A stretch of DNA of 64,000 nt. It comes from Vibrio tritonius. GTDB lineage: Bacteria > Pseudomonadota > Gammaproteobacteria > Enterobacterales > Vibrionaceae. The stretch lies in contig NZ_AP014635.1 in the NCBI RefSeq assembly GCF_001547935.1, positions 3,162,001 to 3,226,000 on the forward strand, written 5' to 3'. Each line of letters begins with the position of its first letter. Within the stretch, counting starts at the first letter, position 1. The notes beneath the pieces are model-generated. The model had not been told where the DNA came from, did no database searches, and worked only from the letters and a program-made list of their open reading frames with translations. Positions 30,966-40,019 of the stretch are shown piece after piece. The position numbers and the translations under genes are program-made.

Positions 30966-31424
30966 TTAAATCGTAGAATTTTTGGTCGTCGACTGTGGCG
31001 TCGAGCCAAACAGATTATCTTCTTCTTTGCCTTTTAAAAAACCACACTCGACAAATATCCATGCACCGCAAATGATCCCGACGATAGAAAGTACGGTGCT
31101 AAACAGGGATGGTTCCATTGAGACAGGATCCATCATTTTCTGACTCATGGGAAATGAGATACGCCCCAACACTAAAGGTACATTCAGCAGCAACCAAACG
31201 CAGCTCTTGTTTCGATCATGCCAGCGCTTTGCTGTCACAGCGAGATCAGGAACCAAAATGACCAAGATAAATGTTGGTAATACAAATGCCGACCACTGGG
31301 GCACCATTTGAGTAATGGTTCCAGACACCAACAGTAGAAAAAAGTAATAACAAATATTCCACTGCCAAAAAGTCTGTCGCCCTATCCTTCCGTCAAATGA
31401 AAAAAGTAACCACTTGATAGACAT
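30966..31424 (-). CDS. DUF805 family membrane protein
   Basis: The 152 aa protein has about four hydrophobic helices and the family pattern FSFDGRIGRQTFW near the N terminus and TAKRWHDRNKS in the middle (DUF805, YhaH-like). It is an inner-membrane protein of unknown function. The C-terminal 25 residues are polar and threonine/serine rich. It lies alone between convergent and tandem neighbours, 51 nt after the hydroxymuconate-isomerase-like gene. Confidence 0.8.
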   Translation of the reverse strand: MSIKWLLFSFDGRIGRQTFWQWNICYYFFLLLVSGTITQMVPQWSAFVLPTFILVILVPDLAVTAKRWHDRNKSCVWLLLNVPLVLGRISFPMSQKMMDPVSMEPSLFSTVLSIVGIICGAWIFVECGFLKGKEEDNLFGSTPQSTTKNSTI

Positions 31425-31475
31425 GACCCTTTCGCCTTGTAGTACAAAGAAAGTTAATGAGTTCAGTACAAAAGT

Positions 31476-31823
31476 TTAATTAGTGACCTTCAAGAAGCTC
31501 TCTCGATCCATATCACGTATATTGATCGTTAAACTGCGTATAGAGCCAACTTGGTCCTTTAATACCTGCATAAGTTGATTGGCCAATTCTTTCTTCTGCT
31601 CCTGAGTTCGCCCAGAAAGAAGTTCAAAAGTGATATGGATAAAATCTTGGCTATCGGCTTCCTCTCCAATCAACCAGTCATGACAACTGATCGCGCGCGA
31701 TTTCACCGCACTCACCTCAAATAATCCTGACTCAATAGCGACTTGATGCAAATCTTCTAACAGCTTTTGAATATTGACTCGTTCGTCTACAGAGTGGGAA
31801 TACTCCATCATGAGATTGGGCAT
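31476..31823 (-). CDS. 5-carboxymethyl-2-hydroxymuconate isomerase family protein
   Basis: Tautomerase-superfamily protein of 115 aa. The N terminus MPNLMMEYS supplies the catalytic Pro2 after methionine removal, as in the CHMI family. CHMI acts in homoprotocatechuate degradation, but no other genes of that pathway are in the window, so the physiological substrate is uncertain. It sits upstream of the DUF805 gene on the same strand and is divergent from tpiA. Confidence 0.8.
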   Translation of the reverse strand: MPNLMMEYSHSVDERVNIQKLLEDLHQVAIESGLFEVSAVKSRAISCHDWLIGEEADSQDFIHITFELLSGRTQEQKKELANQLMQVLKDQVGSIRSLTINIRDMDRESFLKVTN

Positions 31824-31963
31824 ATTGACATCCTGTTTATGTTATTTCGTTACGCGACGTTCGAAATATAAATCATAAACAAAATAAAAACCGAGAGCTT
31901 GGCGTTTATTCTGCATACTGCAACATTTCTGCTGTGCAGTCGCAAACTTAGATCCCAGAAAGT

Positions 31964-31999
31964 CATGACCCTAGTCATGATCTGACAGATTTAATCTGT
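31964..31999. promoter_or_regulatory. Palindromic sequences upstream of tpiA
   Basis: TCATGA occurs twice 6 nt apart (about 31965-31980), followed by a 15-bp palindrome ACAGATT-T-AATCTGT (31985-31999), about 50 nt before tpiA. It is probably an operator or part of the promoter; the regulator is unknown. Confidence 0.35.
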
Positions 32000-32050
32000 T
32001 ATATTCTTGGTCGTTTATTTTTTTACACTAATTAAATCGGAGATATTCCT

Positions 32051-32824
32051 ATGCGTCGTCCTGTTGTGATGGGTAACTGGAAATTAAACGGTAGCAAAGC
32101 TATGGTAACTGAGCTACTAAATGGACTGAATGCTGAAGTAGCTAACATCGAAGGTGTTGATATCGTTGTTGCTCCACCAGCACTGTACCTAGACCAAGCT
32201 GAACGCCTAATCAAAGAAGGCGGTAACAAACTTATCCTTGGTGCACAAAACACTGACATCCACAACAGTGGTGCATTTACTGGTGACGTTTCTCCTGAAA
32301 TGTTGAAAGATCTAGGTGCTTCTCACATCATTATCGGTCACTCAGAACGTCGTGAATACCACGAAGAATCTGATGAGTTCGTTGCTAAAAAATTCGCATT
32401 CCTTAAAGAAAACGGCCTAACTCCAGTACTATGTATTGGTGAAAGCGAAGCGCAAAATGAAGCTGGCGAAACTGAAGCTGTATGTGCTCGTCAAATCAAC
32501 GCTGTAATCAAAACTCAAGGCGTTGAAGCTCTACGTGGCGCAATCATCGCTTACGAACCAATCTGGGCTATCGGTACTGGTAAAGCAGCAACTGCTGAAG
32601 ATGCACAACGCATCCACGCTTCTATCCGTGCTCTAATCGCAGCAGAAAGCGCAGAAATTGCTGAACAAGTTATCATCCAATACGGCGGTTCTGTTAAACC
32701 AGAAAACGCTGCAACTTACTTCACTCAACCAGACATCGACGGTGCTCTAGTGGGTGGTGCATCTCTACAAGCAGCTGGTTTTGCAGCTATCGCTAAAGCA
32801 GCGGCAGATGCTAAAAACGCATAA
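32051..32824 (+). CDS. tpiA: Triosephosphate isomerase
   Basis: Interconverts dihydroxyacetone phosphate and glyceraldehyde 3-phosphate. Residues seen: N-terminal NWKLNG (catalytic Lys), the electrophile GHSERR, the catalytic-base segment [12 protein letters not shown] and the phosphate-binding GGSVKPEN and GALVGGASL. The 257 aa length is typical. CGGAG lies before the ATG, and a good terminator follows. The codon choice is strongly biased, as expected of a highly expressed glycolytic gene. Confidence 0.97.
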   Translation: MRRPVVMGNWKLNGSKAMVTELLNGLNAEVANIEGVDIVVAPPALYLDQAERLIKEGGNKLILGAQNTDIHNSGAFTGDVSPEMLKDLGASHIIIGHSERREYHEESDEFVAKKFAFLKENGLTPVLCIGESEAQNEAGETEAVCARQINAVIKTQGVEALRGAIIAYEPIWAIGTGKAATAEDAQRIHASIRALIAAESAEIAEQVIIQYGGSVKPENAATYFTQPDIDGALVGGASLQAAGFAAIAKAAADAKNA

Positions 32825-32844
32825 TTTTGCGTAATGCTCTTGTT

Positions 32845-32871
32845 GAAAAGCCAGTGTCATGCTGGCTTTTC
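32845..32871 (+). terminator. tpiA terminator
   Basis: AAAAGCCAG (32846-32854) with CTGGCTTTT (32862-32870) around a 7-nt loop. Confidence 0.9.
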
Positions 32872-32961
32872 TATATCTGCTTTCTATTAACGACTTATCA
32901 ACAAAATTCAAGTATCCTAACCCCCTGCTTTACCCTACCGACTCCTCAACATAAGTGACTT

Positions 32962-34320
32962 ATGCAAGATAAACATGGGCTATTAACGGCTCCTATCGGC
33001 ACCGTTTTACGCAATATGACCGTCCCAATGACTTTAGGGATGATCTCGGTGTTGATGTTCAATCTTGTCGATACCTTTTTTATCTCATTACTCGGTACCA
33101 AGGCTTTAGCGGCGGTCAGCTATACCTTTCCAGTGACCTTCGCCTTAAACTGCATCACCATGGGGATAGGAGTAGGACTATCGACCAGTATTGGCCGTTT
33201 ACTAGGTCAAGGAAAGCCTGCTCATGCTGCTCGCTTCTCCAGTCACGGACTGTTATTAGCAGTGGCGTTGGTCTCAATCGCTTCGCTACTTGGCGCAACC
33301 ACTATCAAGCCCCTATTTCAGTTGCTTGGCGCGCAGCAAGACCTGCTCCCTCTCATCCATCAGTACATGTGGATCTGGTATATTGCCGTTCCCTTACTCG
33401 TGATACCAATGGCGGGCAACAGTGCTATTCGCGCCACAGGTGATACCAAAACACCAGCAAAAATCATGATCCTCTCTGGAGCGCTCAACGGCGGCTTGGA
33501 TCCTTTACTTATTTTTGGCTACGGCCCCTTTCCTGAACTTGGCATTCAAGGTGCGGCAATTGCGAGTGGCATCTCATGGGTGGTTGCTCTGGTGTGTACT
33601 TTTTATGTTTTATATCGACGCGCACAACTGCTGGGCAAACCTCAATTGGCTGAGATTAGAAATGATTGGCAGCAGATCCTAAAAATTGGCACTCCAGCTG
33701 CGCTCTCAACTGCGATGAATCCAATTGCCGGTGCGCTATTGATGACGTTACTGTCGAAGCATGGAACCGCTGCAGTCGCTGGTTATGGCGCGGCGCAGCG
33801 TATTGAATCAATTTTAATCTTAGTCATGATGTCTCTTACATCAGCGCTCACGCCTTTTATGGCGCAAAACCTGGGCGCTAATAATCCACAGCGCAGTTTC
33901 GCAGGTCTTTTTCTTAGTATGCGCTTTGCGGTGATATTCCAAATGATGATTTTTCTGATGATGGTCCCGCTAAGTATTCCCTTTACGGCACTCTTTTCCC
34001 AAGACCCAGCAGTGAAAGGTATCCTGTGGCATTACTTGTTAATCGTGCCTATTGGCTATGGTTTTCAGGGTATGGTTATGATGCTGATTTCTGCACTCAA
34101 TGCGCTGCACAAACCGAACCATGCTCTTGGTTGGAGTTTTCTGCGCCTGTTTCTCTTTACGCTACCGGGCGCTTGGATAGGTTCAACCCAGTTTGGCATC
34201 AACGGAATGTTCATTGGCATTGCTGCTGGCAATGTGATTGGTGGGATATTAAGTTATCTGTACGCACTAAGACTACGTAAACAGCAGTGTAATAAGATTG
34301 AAAAAGCCGCTATCAACTAG
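32962..34320 (+). CDS. MATE family efflux transporter
   Basis: Twelve-helix inner-membrane multidrug or toxin extrusion protein, driven by sodium or protons. The two homologous halves are visible: the first with NMTVPMTLGMISVLMFNLVD and GIGVGLSTSIGRLLGQG, the second with GTPAALSTAMNPIAGALL. The 452 aa length is normal. Substrates cannot be inferred; it is not obviously NorM, which is longer in conserved acidic residues. It is monocistronic; the terminator stem overlaps its stop codon. Confidence 0.88.
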   Translation: MQDKHGLLTAPIGTVLRNMTVPMTLGMISVLMFNLVDTFFISLLGTKALAAVSYTFPVTFALNCITMGIGVGLSTSIGRLLGQGKPAHAARFSSHGLLLAVALVSIASLLGATTIKPLFQLLGAQQDLLPLIHQYMWIWYIAVPLLVIPMAGNSAIRATGDTKTPAKIMILSGALNGGLDPLLIFGYGPFPELGIQGAAIASGISWVVALVCTFYVLYRRAQLLGKPQLAEIRNDWQQILKIGTPAALSTAMNPIAGALLMTLLSKHGTAAVAGYGAAQRIESILILVMMSLTSALTPFMAQNLGANNPQRSFAGLFLSMRFAVIFQMMIFLMMVPLSIPFTALFSQDPAVKGILWHYLLIVPIGYGFQGMVMMLISALNALHKPNHALGWSFLRLFLFTLPGAWIGSTQFGINGMFIGIAAGNVIGGILSYLYALRLRKQQCNKIEKAAIN

Positions 34321-34330
34321 CGGCTTTTAC
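34301..34330. terminator. Bidirectional terminator between the MATE gene and rraA
   Basis: AAAAGCCGCT (34302-34311) with AGCGGCTTTT (34319-34328). It overlaps the MATE stop codon and serves rraA on the other strand. Confidence 0.9.
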
Positions 34331-34347
34331 TTATTTAAACTGAGTGA

Positions 34348-34872
34348 TTACAACACTTCGTCTTCGTCGAGTTCTTCGCCTTCCTCAACGTCTGTATTAA
34401 GCGGCTCTTGCGATAAGATAATGCCTGTGTTGTCAGCGTAAAGATAATCTTCAGGGAGGAAGGTGACCCCACCGAAGTTCACCGGAACATCGGTTTCTCC
34501 TATGCCCTGACCTACAGCGCCAACAGGAATAGACGCTAACGCCTGTATACCGATATTCATGTCTTCGAGTTCGTCAACTTCACGAACGCAGCCATAAACC
34601 ACGATACCTTCCCACTCATTTTCTTCCGCCAATGCAGCCAGTTCTGCATCAACAAGTGCACGGCGCAGTGAACCGCCTCCATCCACTAACAGTATGCGGC
34701 CTAAACCGTCCTGTTCGAGTGTTTCACGGATAAGACCGTTATCCTCAAAGCATTTTACCGTCGTGATCTGACCAGCAAATGATGCACTGCCACCGAAATT
34801 GCTGAACATTGGTTCTACTACATCGACTTGATCGAGATAGATGTCACATAGCGCAGAAGTGTTGTATTCCAT
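34348..34872 (-). CDS. rraA: Ribonuclease E activity regulator RraA
   Basis: Ring-shaped trimer that binds RNase E and dampens mRNA decay. Family sequence [35 protein letters not shown] and [11 protein letters not shown] is plain. The start at 34872 gives 174 aa and the family N terminus; the frame's upstream codon at 34902 adds ten unconserved residues. The C terminus has a very acidic tail ([10 protein letters not shown]) longer than in E. coli RraA (161 aa). It is last in the hslV-hslU-menA-rraA series. Confidence 0.95.
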   Translation of the reverse strand: MEYNTSALCDIYLDQVDVVEPMFSNFGGSASFAGQITTVKCFEDNGLIRETLEQDGLGRILLVDGGGSLRRALVDAELAALAEENEWEGIVVYGCVREVDELEDMNIGIQALASIPVGAVGQGIGETDVPVNFGGVTFLPEDYLYADNTGIILSQEPLNTDVEEGEELDEDEVL

Positions 34873-34946
34873 AGCCCTGTTCTCTTTACGAAAGCCTAAC
34901 AACGAGTATATCGACTCAATAGGTCATTGCAATCACTCTATGCAAA

Positions 34947-35864
34947 TTAACTTGTTAGAGTTTGCGCTATAACCACGCCGACAAACAATAAGTTAGTAAT
35001 GATAGAACATTTCACAATGACAGGTAGCATAGGCGCAATCTCAGCAGGCTGTTGCGTAGCCCATAGCTCACGACTGTGCTTAGTTACCGAAATGAGACTC
35101 AGCAAAAATGGGACACTGATCCACATAGGCTTACCTTGAAGTAACAAGTACCACGCGAACGCGACCACTGCACCTGCAAGAAGAACAAAGTGATACCCTT
35201 TTGCCATGTCTTGACCAAGACGCACCGCGACAGTACGTTTACCACATACCGCATCGTTTTCAATATCACGCATGTTATTCACGTTCAACACGGCTACAGC
35301 CAGTAAACCACAACCTAGTGCGGGTAAAAACAACGCGCTATCAATATGTCCTGTATGTAAAAAGTAGGTGCCGGACACGCCAAGCAAACCAAAAAAGATG
35401 AATACAGACAGATCGCCAAGGCCGACATAACCATAAGGTTTGTTACCCACGGTATAAGCGATGGCTGCGGCCATGGCCAAAACACCCAAGCCAATGAAAG
35501 CCATGATGCTCTCAAAACTGTCTAAGGCATAAAGAACTAAGACAAGACCTGAAACAATAGTTAACACGATATTAATGTAAATCGCGTTTTTCATGTCTTT
35601 GAGAGTCACTTTGCCCGATTGTAAAGCACGCATTGGGCCAATACGCTTCTCATTATCGGTACCTTTCACTGCATCGCCGTAATCGTTAGCCAAATTGGAT
35701 AAGATTTGTAGCAAGGTCGCAGTGACCAAGGACATTAAAGCCACAGGGAGTGAGAACTGGCCTGCGGAGAACGCTAGCGCGCTACCGGTTAAGATAGAAA
35801 CCAAAGCTAATGGCAAGGTTTTAGGTCGTGCTGCGTCGAACCAAATATGCAATGAGTTATTCAT
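34947..35864 (-). CDS. menA: 1,4-dihydroxy-2-naphthoate polyprenyltransferase
   Basis: UbiA-family membrane enzyme that prenylates dihydroxynaphthoate to demethylmenaquinone, a precursor of the quinone used by fumarate reductase. The first aspartate-rich motif is NDYGDAVKGTD and the second lies in the NNMRDIENDAVCGKRT loop. It has eight or nine hydrophobic helices. I prefer the ATG at 35864 (305 aa; MNNSLHIWFDAARPKT matches the family) over the non-ATG start at 35906. No clear ribosome site is seen. It is between hslU and rraA on the same strand. Confidence 0.94.
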   Translation of the reverse strand: MNNSLHIWFDAARPKTLPLALVSILTGSALAFSAGQFSLPVALMSLVTATLLQILSNLANDYGDAVKGTDNEKRIGPMRALQSGKVTLKDMKNAIYINIVLTIVSGLVLVLYALDSFESIMAFIGLGVLAMAAAIAYTVGNKPYGYVGLGDLSVFIFFGLLGVSGTYFLHTGHIDSALFLPALGCGLLAVAVLNVNNMRDIENDAVCGKRTVAVRLGQDMAKGYHFVLLAGAVVAFAWYLLLQGKPMWISVPFLLSLISVTKHSRELWATQQPAEIAPMLPVIVKCSIITNLLFVGVVIAQTLTS

Positions 35865-35915
35865 GATTACGAGAGATTGATCAACATATTGCCAGTATAT
35901 GCGCAATTGTGAACA

Positions 35916-35943
35916 GAAAAAAGCCCACCATGAATGGCGGGCT
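35916..35943 (-). terminator. hslVU terminator
   Basis: On the minus strand AGCCCGCCAT, TC, ATGGTGGGCT (one G-T pair) followed by TTTTTTC. It is 27 nt past the hslU stop. Confidence 0.88.
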
Positions 35944-35969
35944 ACTCTGTTTTGTTTTTGATCAATTTA

Positions 35970-37301
35970 TCAAAGAATAAAACGGCTTAAATCTTCATCT
36001 TCGACCAATTCACCTAAGCGAGATTTCACGTAAGCGGCATCAATTTCGAATTGTTGACCCGATTTTTCAGTCGCTTCGAAAGAAATTTCATCCATCAAAC
36101 GCTCCATTACCGTATGCAAACGGCGAGCACCGATGTTTTCTGTGGTCTCATTCACGCGCCAAGCAGCTTCAGCGATCTGCTTAATACCATCCTCGGTAAA
36201 GTTGATATCGACACTTTCTGTTTTCATCAAAGCAACATATTGTTCGGTCAATGATGCACGAGGCTCTGTTAGAATACGTTCGAAATCGTGGCTTGATAAC
36301 GCACCCAGCTCAACGCGAATAGGTAAACGACCTTGCAACTCAGGAATCAAATCCGATGGCTTAGCTACTTGGAATGCACCAGATGTAATAAACAGAATAT
36401 GATCGGTTTTGACCATACCATGCTTAGTGGTCACTGTGCTGCCTTCGATAAGAGGCAGTAAGTCACGTTGCACACCTTCACGAGAAACATCTGGACCTGA
36501 TGACTCACCGCGTTTACATATCTTATCCACTTCATCGATAAACACGATACCGTGGTTTTCAACATTGAAAATCGCCTGCTCTTTGAGATCATCGGTATTC
36601 ACTAATTTCGCAGCTTCTTCTTCAGACAATGCTTTCATTGCATCTTTGATTTTGAGCTTACGTTTTTTCTTAGTGTCGCCCCCCATATTTTGGAACAGAC
36701 CTTGCAGTTGATTGGTCATCTCTTCCATACCTGGAGGCGCCATAATCTCTACACCCATTTGTGGCGCTGCGACATCAATTTCAATTTCTTTGTCGTCTAG
36801 TTGCCCTTCACGCAATTTCTTGCGGAATGATTGACGTGTAGAAGAATTAGAATCGTTCTCTTCTGCTTGTCCCCACGCATCGCGCGCCGGTGGAAGTAAA
36901 GCATCTAAAATACGCTCTTCCGCTAATTCCTCCGCGCGGAATTTCACTTTTTCCATCGCTTGTTGACGTGTCATTTTCACAGCGACCTCGGTGAGGTCAC
37001 GGATAATAGTATCCACCTCTTTGCCAACATAACCCACTTCGGTAAACTTAGTTGCTTCCACTTTAATAAATGGTGCATTAGCCAGTTTCGCGAGGCGGCG
37101 AGCAATTTCAGTTTTACCCACACCCGTTGGACCAATCATCAAAATATTTTTTGGGGTTACTTCACTGCGCAAATGCTCATCAAGCTGCATTCGGCGCCAA
37201 CGGTTGCGCAGCGCTAGAGCGACAGCACGTTTGGCATTATCTTGACCAATGATATGGCGGTTTAGTTCATCGACTATTTCGCGAGGAGTCATTTCAGACA
37301 T
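35970..37301 (-). CDS. hslU: ATP-dependent protease ATPase subunit HslU
   Basis: AAA+ unfoldase that feeds substrates to HslV. Walker [10 protein letters not shown], pore motif GYVGKE, Walker [11 protein letters not shown] and the sensor-2 region [14 protein letters not shown] are visible; the C-terminal RFIL end that inserts into HslV is present. The ATG at 37301 has AAGGA 8 nt upstream and gives the family start [10 protein letters not shown] (443 aa); an in-frame codon at 37316 is less likely. It is 41 nt after hslV in one operon. Confidence 0.97.
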   Translation of the reverse strand: MSEMTPREIVDELNRHIIGQDNAKRAVALALRNRWRRMQLDEHLRSEVTPKNILMIGPTGVGKTEIARRLAKLANAPFIKVEATKFTEVGYVGKEVDTIIRDLTEVAVKMTRQQAMEKVKFRAEELAEERILDALLPPARDAWGQAEENDSNSSTRQSFRKKLREGQLDDKEIEIDVAAPQMGVEIMAPPGMEEMTNQLQGLFQNMGGDTKKKRKLKIKDAMKALSEEEAAKLVNTDDLKEQAIFNVENHGIVFIDEVDKICKRGESSGPDVSREGVQRDLLPLIEGSTVTTKHGMVKTDHILFITSGAFQVAKPSDLIPELQGRLPIRVELGALSSHDFERILTEPRASLTEQYVALMKTESVDINFTEDGIKQIAEAAWRVNETTENIGARRLHTVMERLMDEISFEATEKSGQQFEIDAAYVKSRLGELVEDEDLSRFIL

Positions 37302-37342
37302 AAAACAATCCTTCAAATTCGGTTATCAGTTGCTATCTTTGC

Positions 37343-37909
37343 TTATTCGCCTTGCGGAAGAGCCGCCACAGTTTGGCCATCCTCAGGAATTTCTAGTTCT
37401 TCGATAGTATGATGATGGTTGGTAAACACACAAATGTCGCCTGCGATATTCAACGCTTTTTCACAAATTGTGCGTGCATCTAATTCAGTATTTTCTAGCA
37501 TAGCAATCGCTGCTGCTTGAGCATAATTACCACCAGAACCAATGGCAATCAAATCACGCTCAGGCTGCAAAACATCACCATTACCAGTAATGATTAACGA
37601 TGCTGTTTCATCGGCAACCGCCAGAATCGCTTCTAACTTGCGTAGCGCACGATCACTACGCCAATCTTTTGCAAGCTCAACAGCCGCTTTCGTTAAATGG
37701 CCTTGATGCATTTGCAGCTTGCTTTCGAAGCGCTCAAACAGCGTGAATGCGTCAGCGGTACCACCAGCGAATCCAGCAAGAACTTTATTGTTGTACAGAC
37801 GGCGAACTTTTTTAGCGTTGCCTTTCATCACTGTGTTACCTAGTGATACTTGTCCATCACCTGCAATAACAACTTTATTATTTCGACGTACAGAAACGAT
37901 GGTAGTCAC
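37343..37909 (-). CDS. hslV: ATP-dependent protease subunit HslV
   Basis: Proteasome-beta-like threonine peptidase. It starts with [10 protein letters not shown], so the catalytic Thr is exposed after loss of the initiator residue. [14 protein letters not shown] is the family pattern. The start codon is GTG with GAGG 7 nt upstream. At 188 aa it is slightly longer than E. coli HslV (176), the extra being at the C terminus. It is first in the hslVU operon. Confidence 0.97.
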   Translation of the reverse strand: MTTIVSVRRNNKVVIAGDGQVSLGNTVMKGNAKKVRRLYNNKVLAGFAGGTADAFTLFERFESKLQMHQGHLTKAAVELAKDWRSDRALRKLEAILAVADETASLIITGNGDVLQPERDLIAIGSGGNYAQAAAIAMLENTELDARTICEKALNIAGDICVFTNHHHTIEELEIPEDGQTVAALPQGE

Positions 37910-37987
37910 GTGAGGGCCTCTTATCTTTTTTCACTATGGAGATAGAGGATTATATATGGATAGCAGACAGGAAATTCAAGGGCTCAA

Positions 37988-38028
37988 AGAGAATGCAGTT
38001 TCAAGATAGTGTCAAAACTGCATTCTCT
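37988..38028. terminator. Long hairpin between ftsN and hslV
   Basis: AGAGAATGCAGTTT (37988-38001) pairs fully with AAACTGCATTCTCT (38015-38028). On the minus strand it lies just past the ftsN stop; only a short T stretch follows, so it is an ftsN terminator or mRNA-stabilising stem. Confidence 0.6.
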
Positions 38029-38035
38029 GAATGTT

Positions 38036-38581
38036 CTAGAGTTGATCTTTCATAATCAAACAAGGCTCAATCTTGGCGCGATACAACTTATGTTTATCTC
38101 GCTCAGCTTCGCGTTTGAATTTGTACGGTCCAAGCACAACACGGAACCAACTGCTGCCTTCGGTTTTGCGGATTTTGCTATTCAAACCAAGAAAGGCAAT
38201 ATTCACTTTGCGTTCTTGCGCTTGAGACATAGTTTTAAAAGCGCCGCATTGCATCACATAAGGAATCTTTGATACCTGTAGCTCCTTAGGAACCACTTCA
38301 ATCTCGCGACTTGGCAACGTATCGACATAATCCCACTTTTCCGTAGGCGGTGGTGGCAATTTCTCTTTTGGCTTAGTCACCACTGGAGTTGCTGGAATAA
38401 CGCTAGGGGTTGTAGGCTCTTTGGGTTTAGGGCTTTGATTGAGGAAATAAATCCCATAACCAAACGCCCCCACTACGATGAGTGCGAGTAAAATACGAAA
38501 CCACGGTTTACGTTGGGATGCTGCTTTTTTGGTCGGCTTTTTTGGACTACGACCTCGTCTTACATAATCTTTATTAGCCAC
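38036..38581 (-). CDS. ftsN: Cell division protein FtsN
   Basis: Bitopic divisome protein that triggers septal peptidoglycan synthesis. A basic N-terminal cytoplasmic segment of about 25 residues with the start ANKDYVRRGRSPK is followed by one membrane helix (27-47), a proline/lysine-rich periplasmic linker and a SPOR peptidoglycan-binding domain from about residue 105 (YVMQCGAFKTMSQAQ) to the end. At 181 aa it is much shorter than E. coli FtsN (319), as is usual in Vibrio. It is upstream of hslV on the same strand. Confidence 0.92.
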   Translation of the reverse strand: MANKDYVRRGRSPKKPTKKAASQRKPWFRILLALIVVGAFGYGIYFLNQSPKPKEPTTPSVIPATPVVTKPKEKLPPPPTEKWDYVDTLPSREIEVVPKELQVSKIPYVMQCGAFKTMSQAQERKVNIAFLGLNSKIRKTEGSSWFRVVLGPYKFKREAERDKHKLYRAKIEPCLIMKDQL

Positions 38582-38700
38582 AGGATTTCTAATGTTGACA
38601 ATTTATATGACATGTTAAAGCAGTTTCGCTCAAGAGAACAGACTCGTACGACAAGTAGCGTATAAAAATACGCTACTCATTCATATCAAGAATGCATGAA

Positions 38701-39708
38701 CTAACGAATTCGCGGTGGTGCTGCACTTTCACGGATAACCAATTTGGTTTCCAGTAAACGCGAACCAGCTTGCACATCATGGCCGCGAAGCAGTTCCAGC
38801 ATCATGAGCATTGCCTGACGTCCAATCTCATAACGAGGCTGAGAAATGGTCGTCAATGGTGGATCACTGTATTCTGCAAATTGAATATCATCAAAACCAA
38901 CCACAGAAAGGTCTTGCGGTACTCGTAAACCTAAACGCTTGGCTTGTTGCATAGCCCCTATCGCCATGGTGTCGTTATGACAGAAAATGGCGGTTGGTGG
39001 CTCTGGTAACGCCAATAACTGTTTCACCAACTTAGCACCAGCAGCAAAAGAGAAATCACCAGACACGCAATAGGTTGGGTTCATGGTGATACCAGCTCGA
39101 CGCAGAGCCTGCTGATAACCTTGATGACGGAATGAACATAACGCTGCACTTTCTGGTCCAGCAATCTCTGCCACTCGTTTATGACCCATTTGTGTGAGGT
39201 AATTCACTGCTTCAAACGCCGAAGTCAAGTTATCGATGTGAACAGTAGGCAATTCAAGTTCAGGTGCGAACTCACACGCCATCACCATAGGTGGCAAGTT
39301 TTTCTGCTCTGGCTTGCTTACATCAAAAGGAAGATCTGTCCCCAACAGCAACATACCATCGGCCTGTTTGGTAAAGACAAGATTGACGAATGAATTTTCC
39401 CGCTTTTTCTGCTGACCACTATCTCCTAACAACACTAAATAACCGTGCTCCATCGCGGCGTCTTCGATACCGCGAATGATCTCTGTAAAATAGGGGTCAC
39501 AGATATCAGGCACAATCGCAACGATCGTTTTAGACTCATTACGGCGCAGATTTCTCGCTAAAGAGTTGGGAGAATAGCCCGCTTCTAAAACCGCATCTTC
39601 TACACGCTTACGAGTGGAAGATGAGACTTTTTCTGGATTCATCAAAGCGCGGGAGACCGTCGCTGTTGAGACTCCAGCAAGCTGGGCAACATCCTTCATT
39701 GTCGCCAT
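38701..39708 (-). CDS. cytR: LacI-family nucleoside repressor CytR
   Basis: Transcription factor that represses nucleoside uptake and catabolism genes and acts together with CRP; in Vibrio it is also linked to competence and biofilm genes. The N-terminal LacI helix-turn-helix MKDVAQLAGVSTATVSRAL is followed by a hinge helix and a periplasmic-binding-protein-like effector domain. The 335 aa length is normal. The CytR identity rests on similarity and its place next to ftsN and priA, the order found in E. coli as well. Confidence 0.92.
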   Translation of the reverse strand: MATMKDVAQLAGVSTATVSRALMNPEKVSSSTRKRVEDAVLEAGYSPNSLARNLRRNESKTIVAIVPDICDPYFTEIIRGIEDAAMEHGYLVLLGDSGQQKKRENSFVNLVFTKQADGMLLLGTDLPFDVSKPEQKNLPPMVMACEFAPELELPTVHIDNLTSAFEAVNYLTQMGHKRVAEIAGPESAALCSFRHQGYQQALRRAGITMNPTYCVSGDFSFAAGAKLVKQLLALPEPPTAIFCHNDTMAIGAMQQAKRLGLRVPQDLSVVGFDDIQFAEYSDPPLTTISQPRYEIGRQAMLMMLELLRGHDVQAGSRLLETKLVIRESAAPPRIR

Positions 39709-40019
39709 ATAAATAACCCTCTTTATTTAATCCTGGACAGTGCAAAGGCACTTTTCTTATCGTTATCGTTTACCCACATCGTCCCAAAGCGAGGCTAAAA
39801 AAGAGGCATAGCAATATAGTAAACCTTGCTTACAATGCGAATTCATGGGCTCAAAAATCACGACTTCATATGGAAGTCGATGAACAGTTAACTTGGTAAG
39901 TCTATTCATTTAATGTTGAGTGGGTTACGCTTAGATTAACAAATTTTGCATCCCTAGCGTGAAACCCATCACGTTTAATTACTTTTACCTCTTTAAGACT
40001 AGCAAATAATCTTGATATT
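39709..40019. other. 311-bp space between cytR and priA
   Basis: No gene is visible. The part next to cytR should hold its promoter; it contains the minus-strand direct repeat ACGATAACGATA near 39760-39771, which might be an operator. A short hairpin CGACTTC-ATATG-GAAGTCG sits at 39861-39879. Confidence 0.4.

Noticed and set aside
39861..39879. CGACTTC/GAAGTCG hairpin before cytR as a terminator for priA
   Set aside because: No T run in either direction and more than 140 nt past the priA stop.
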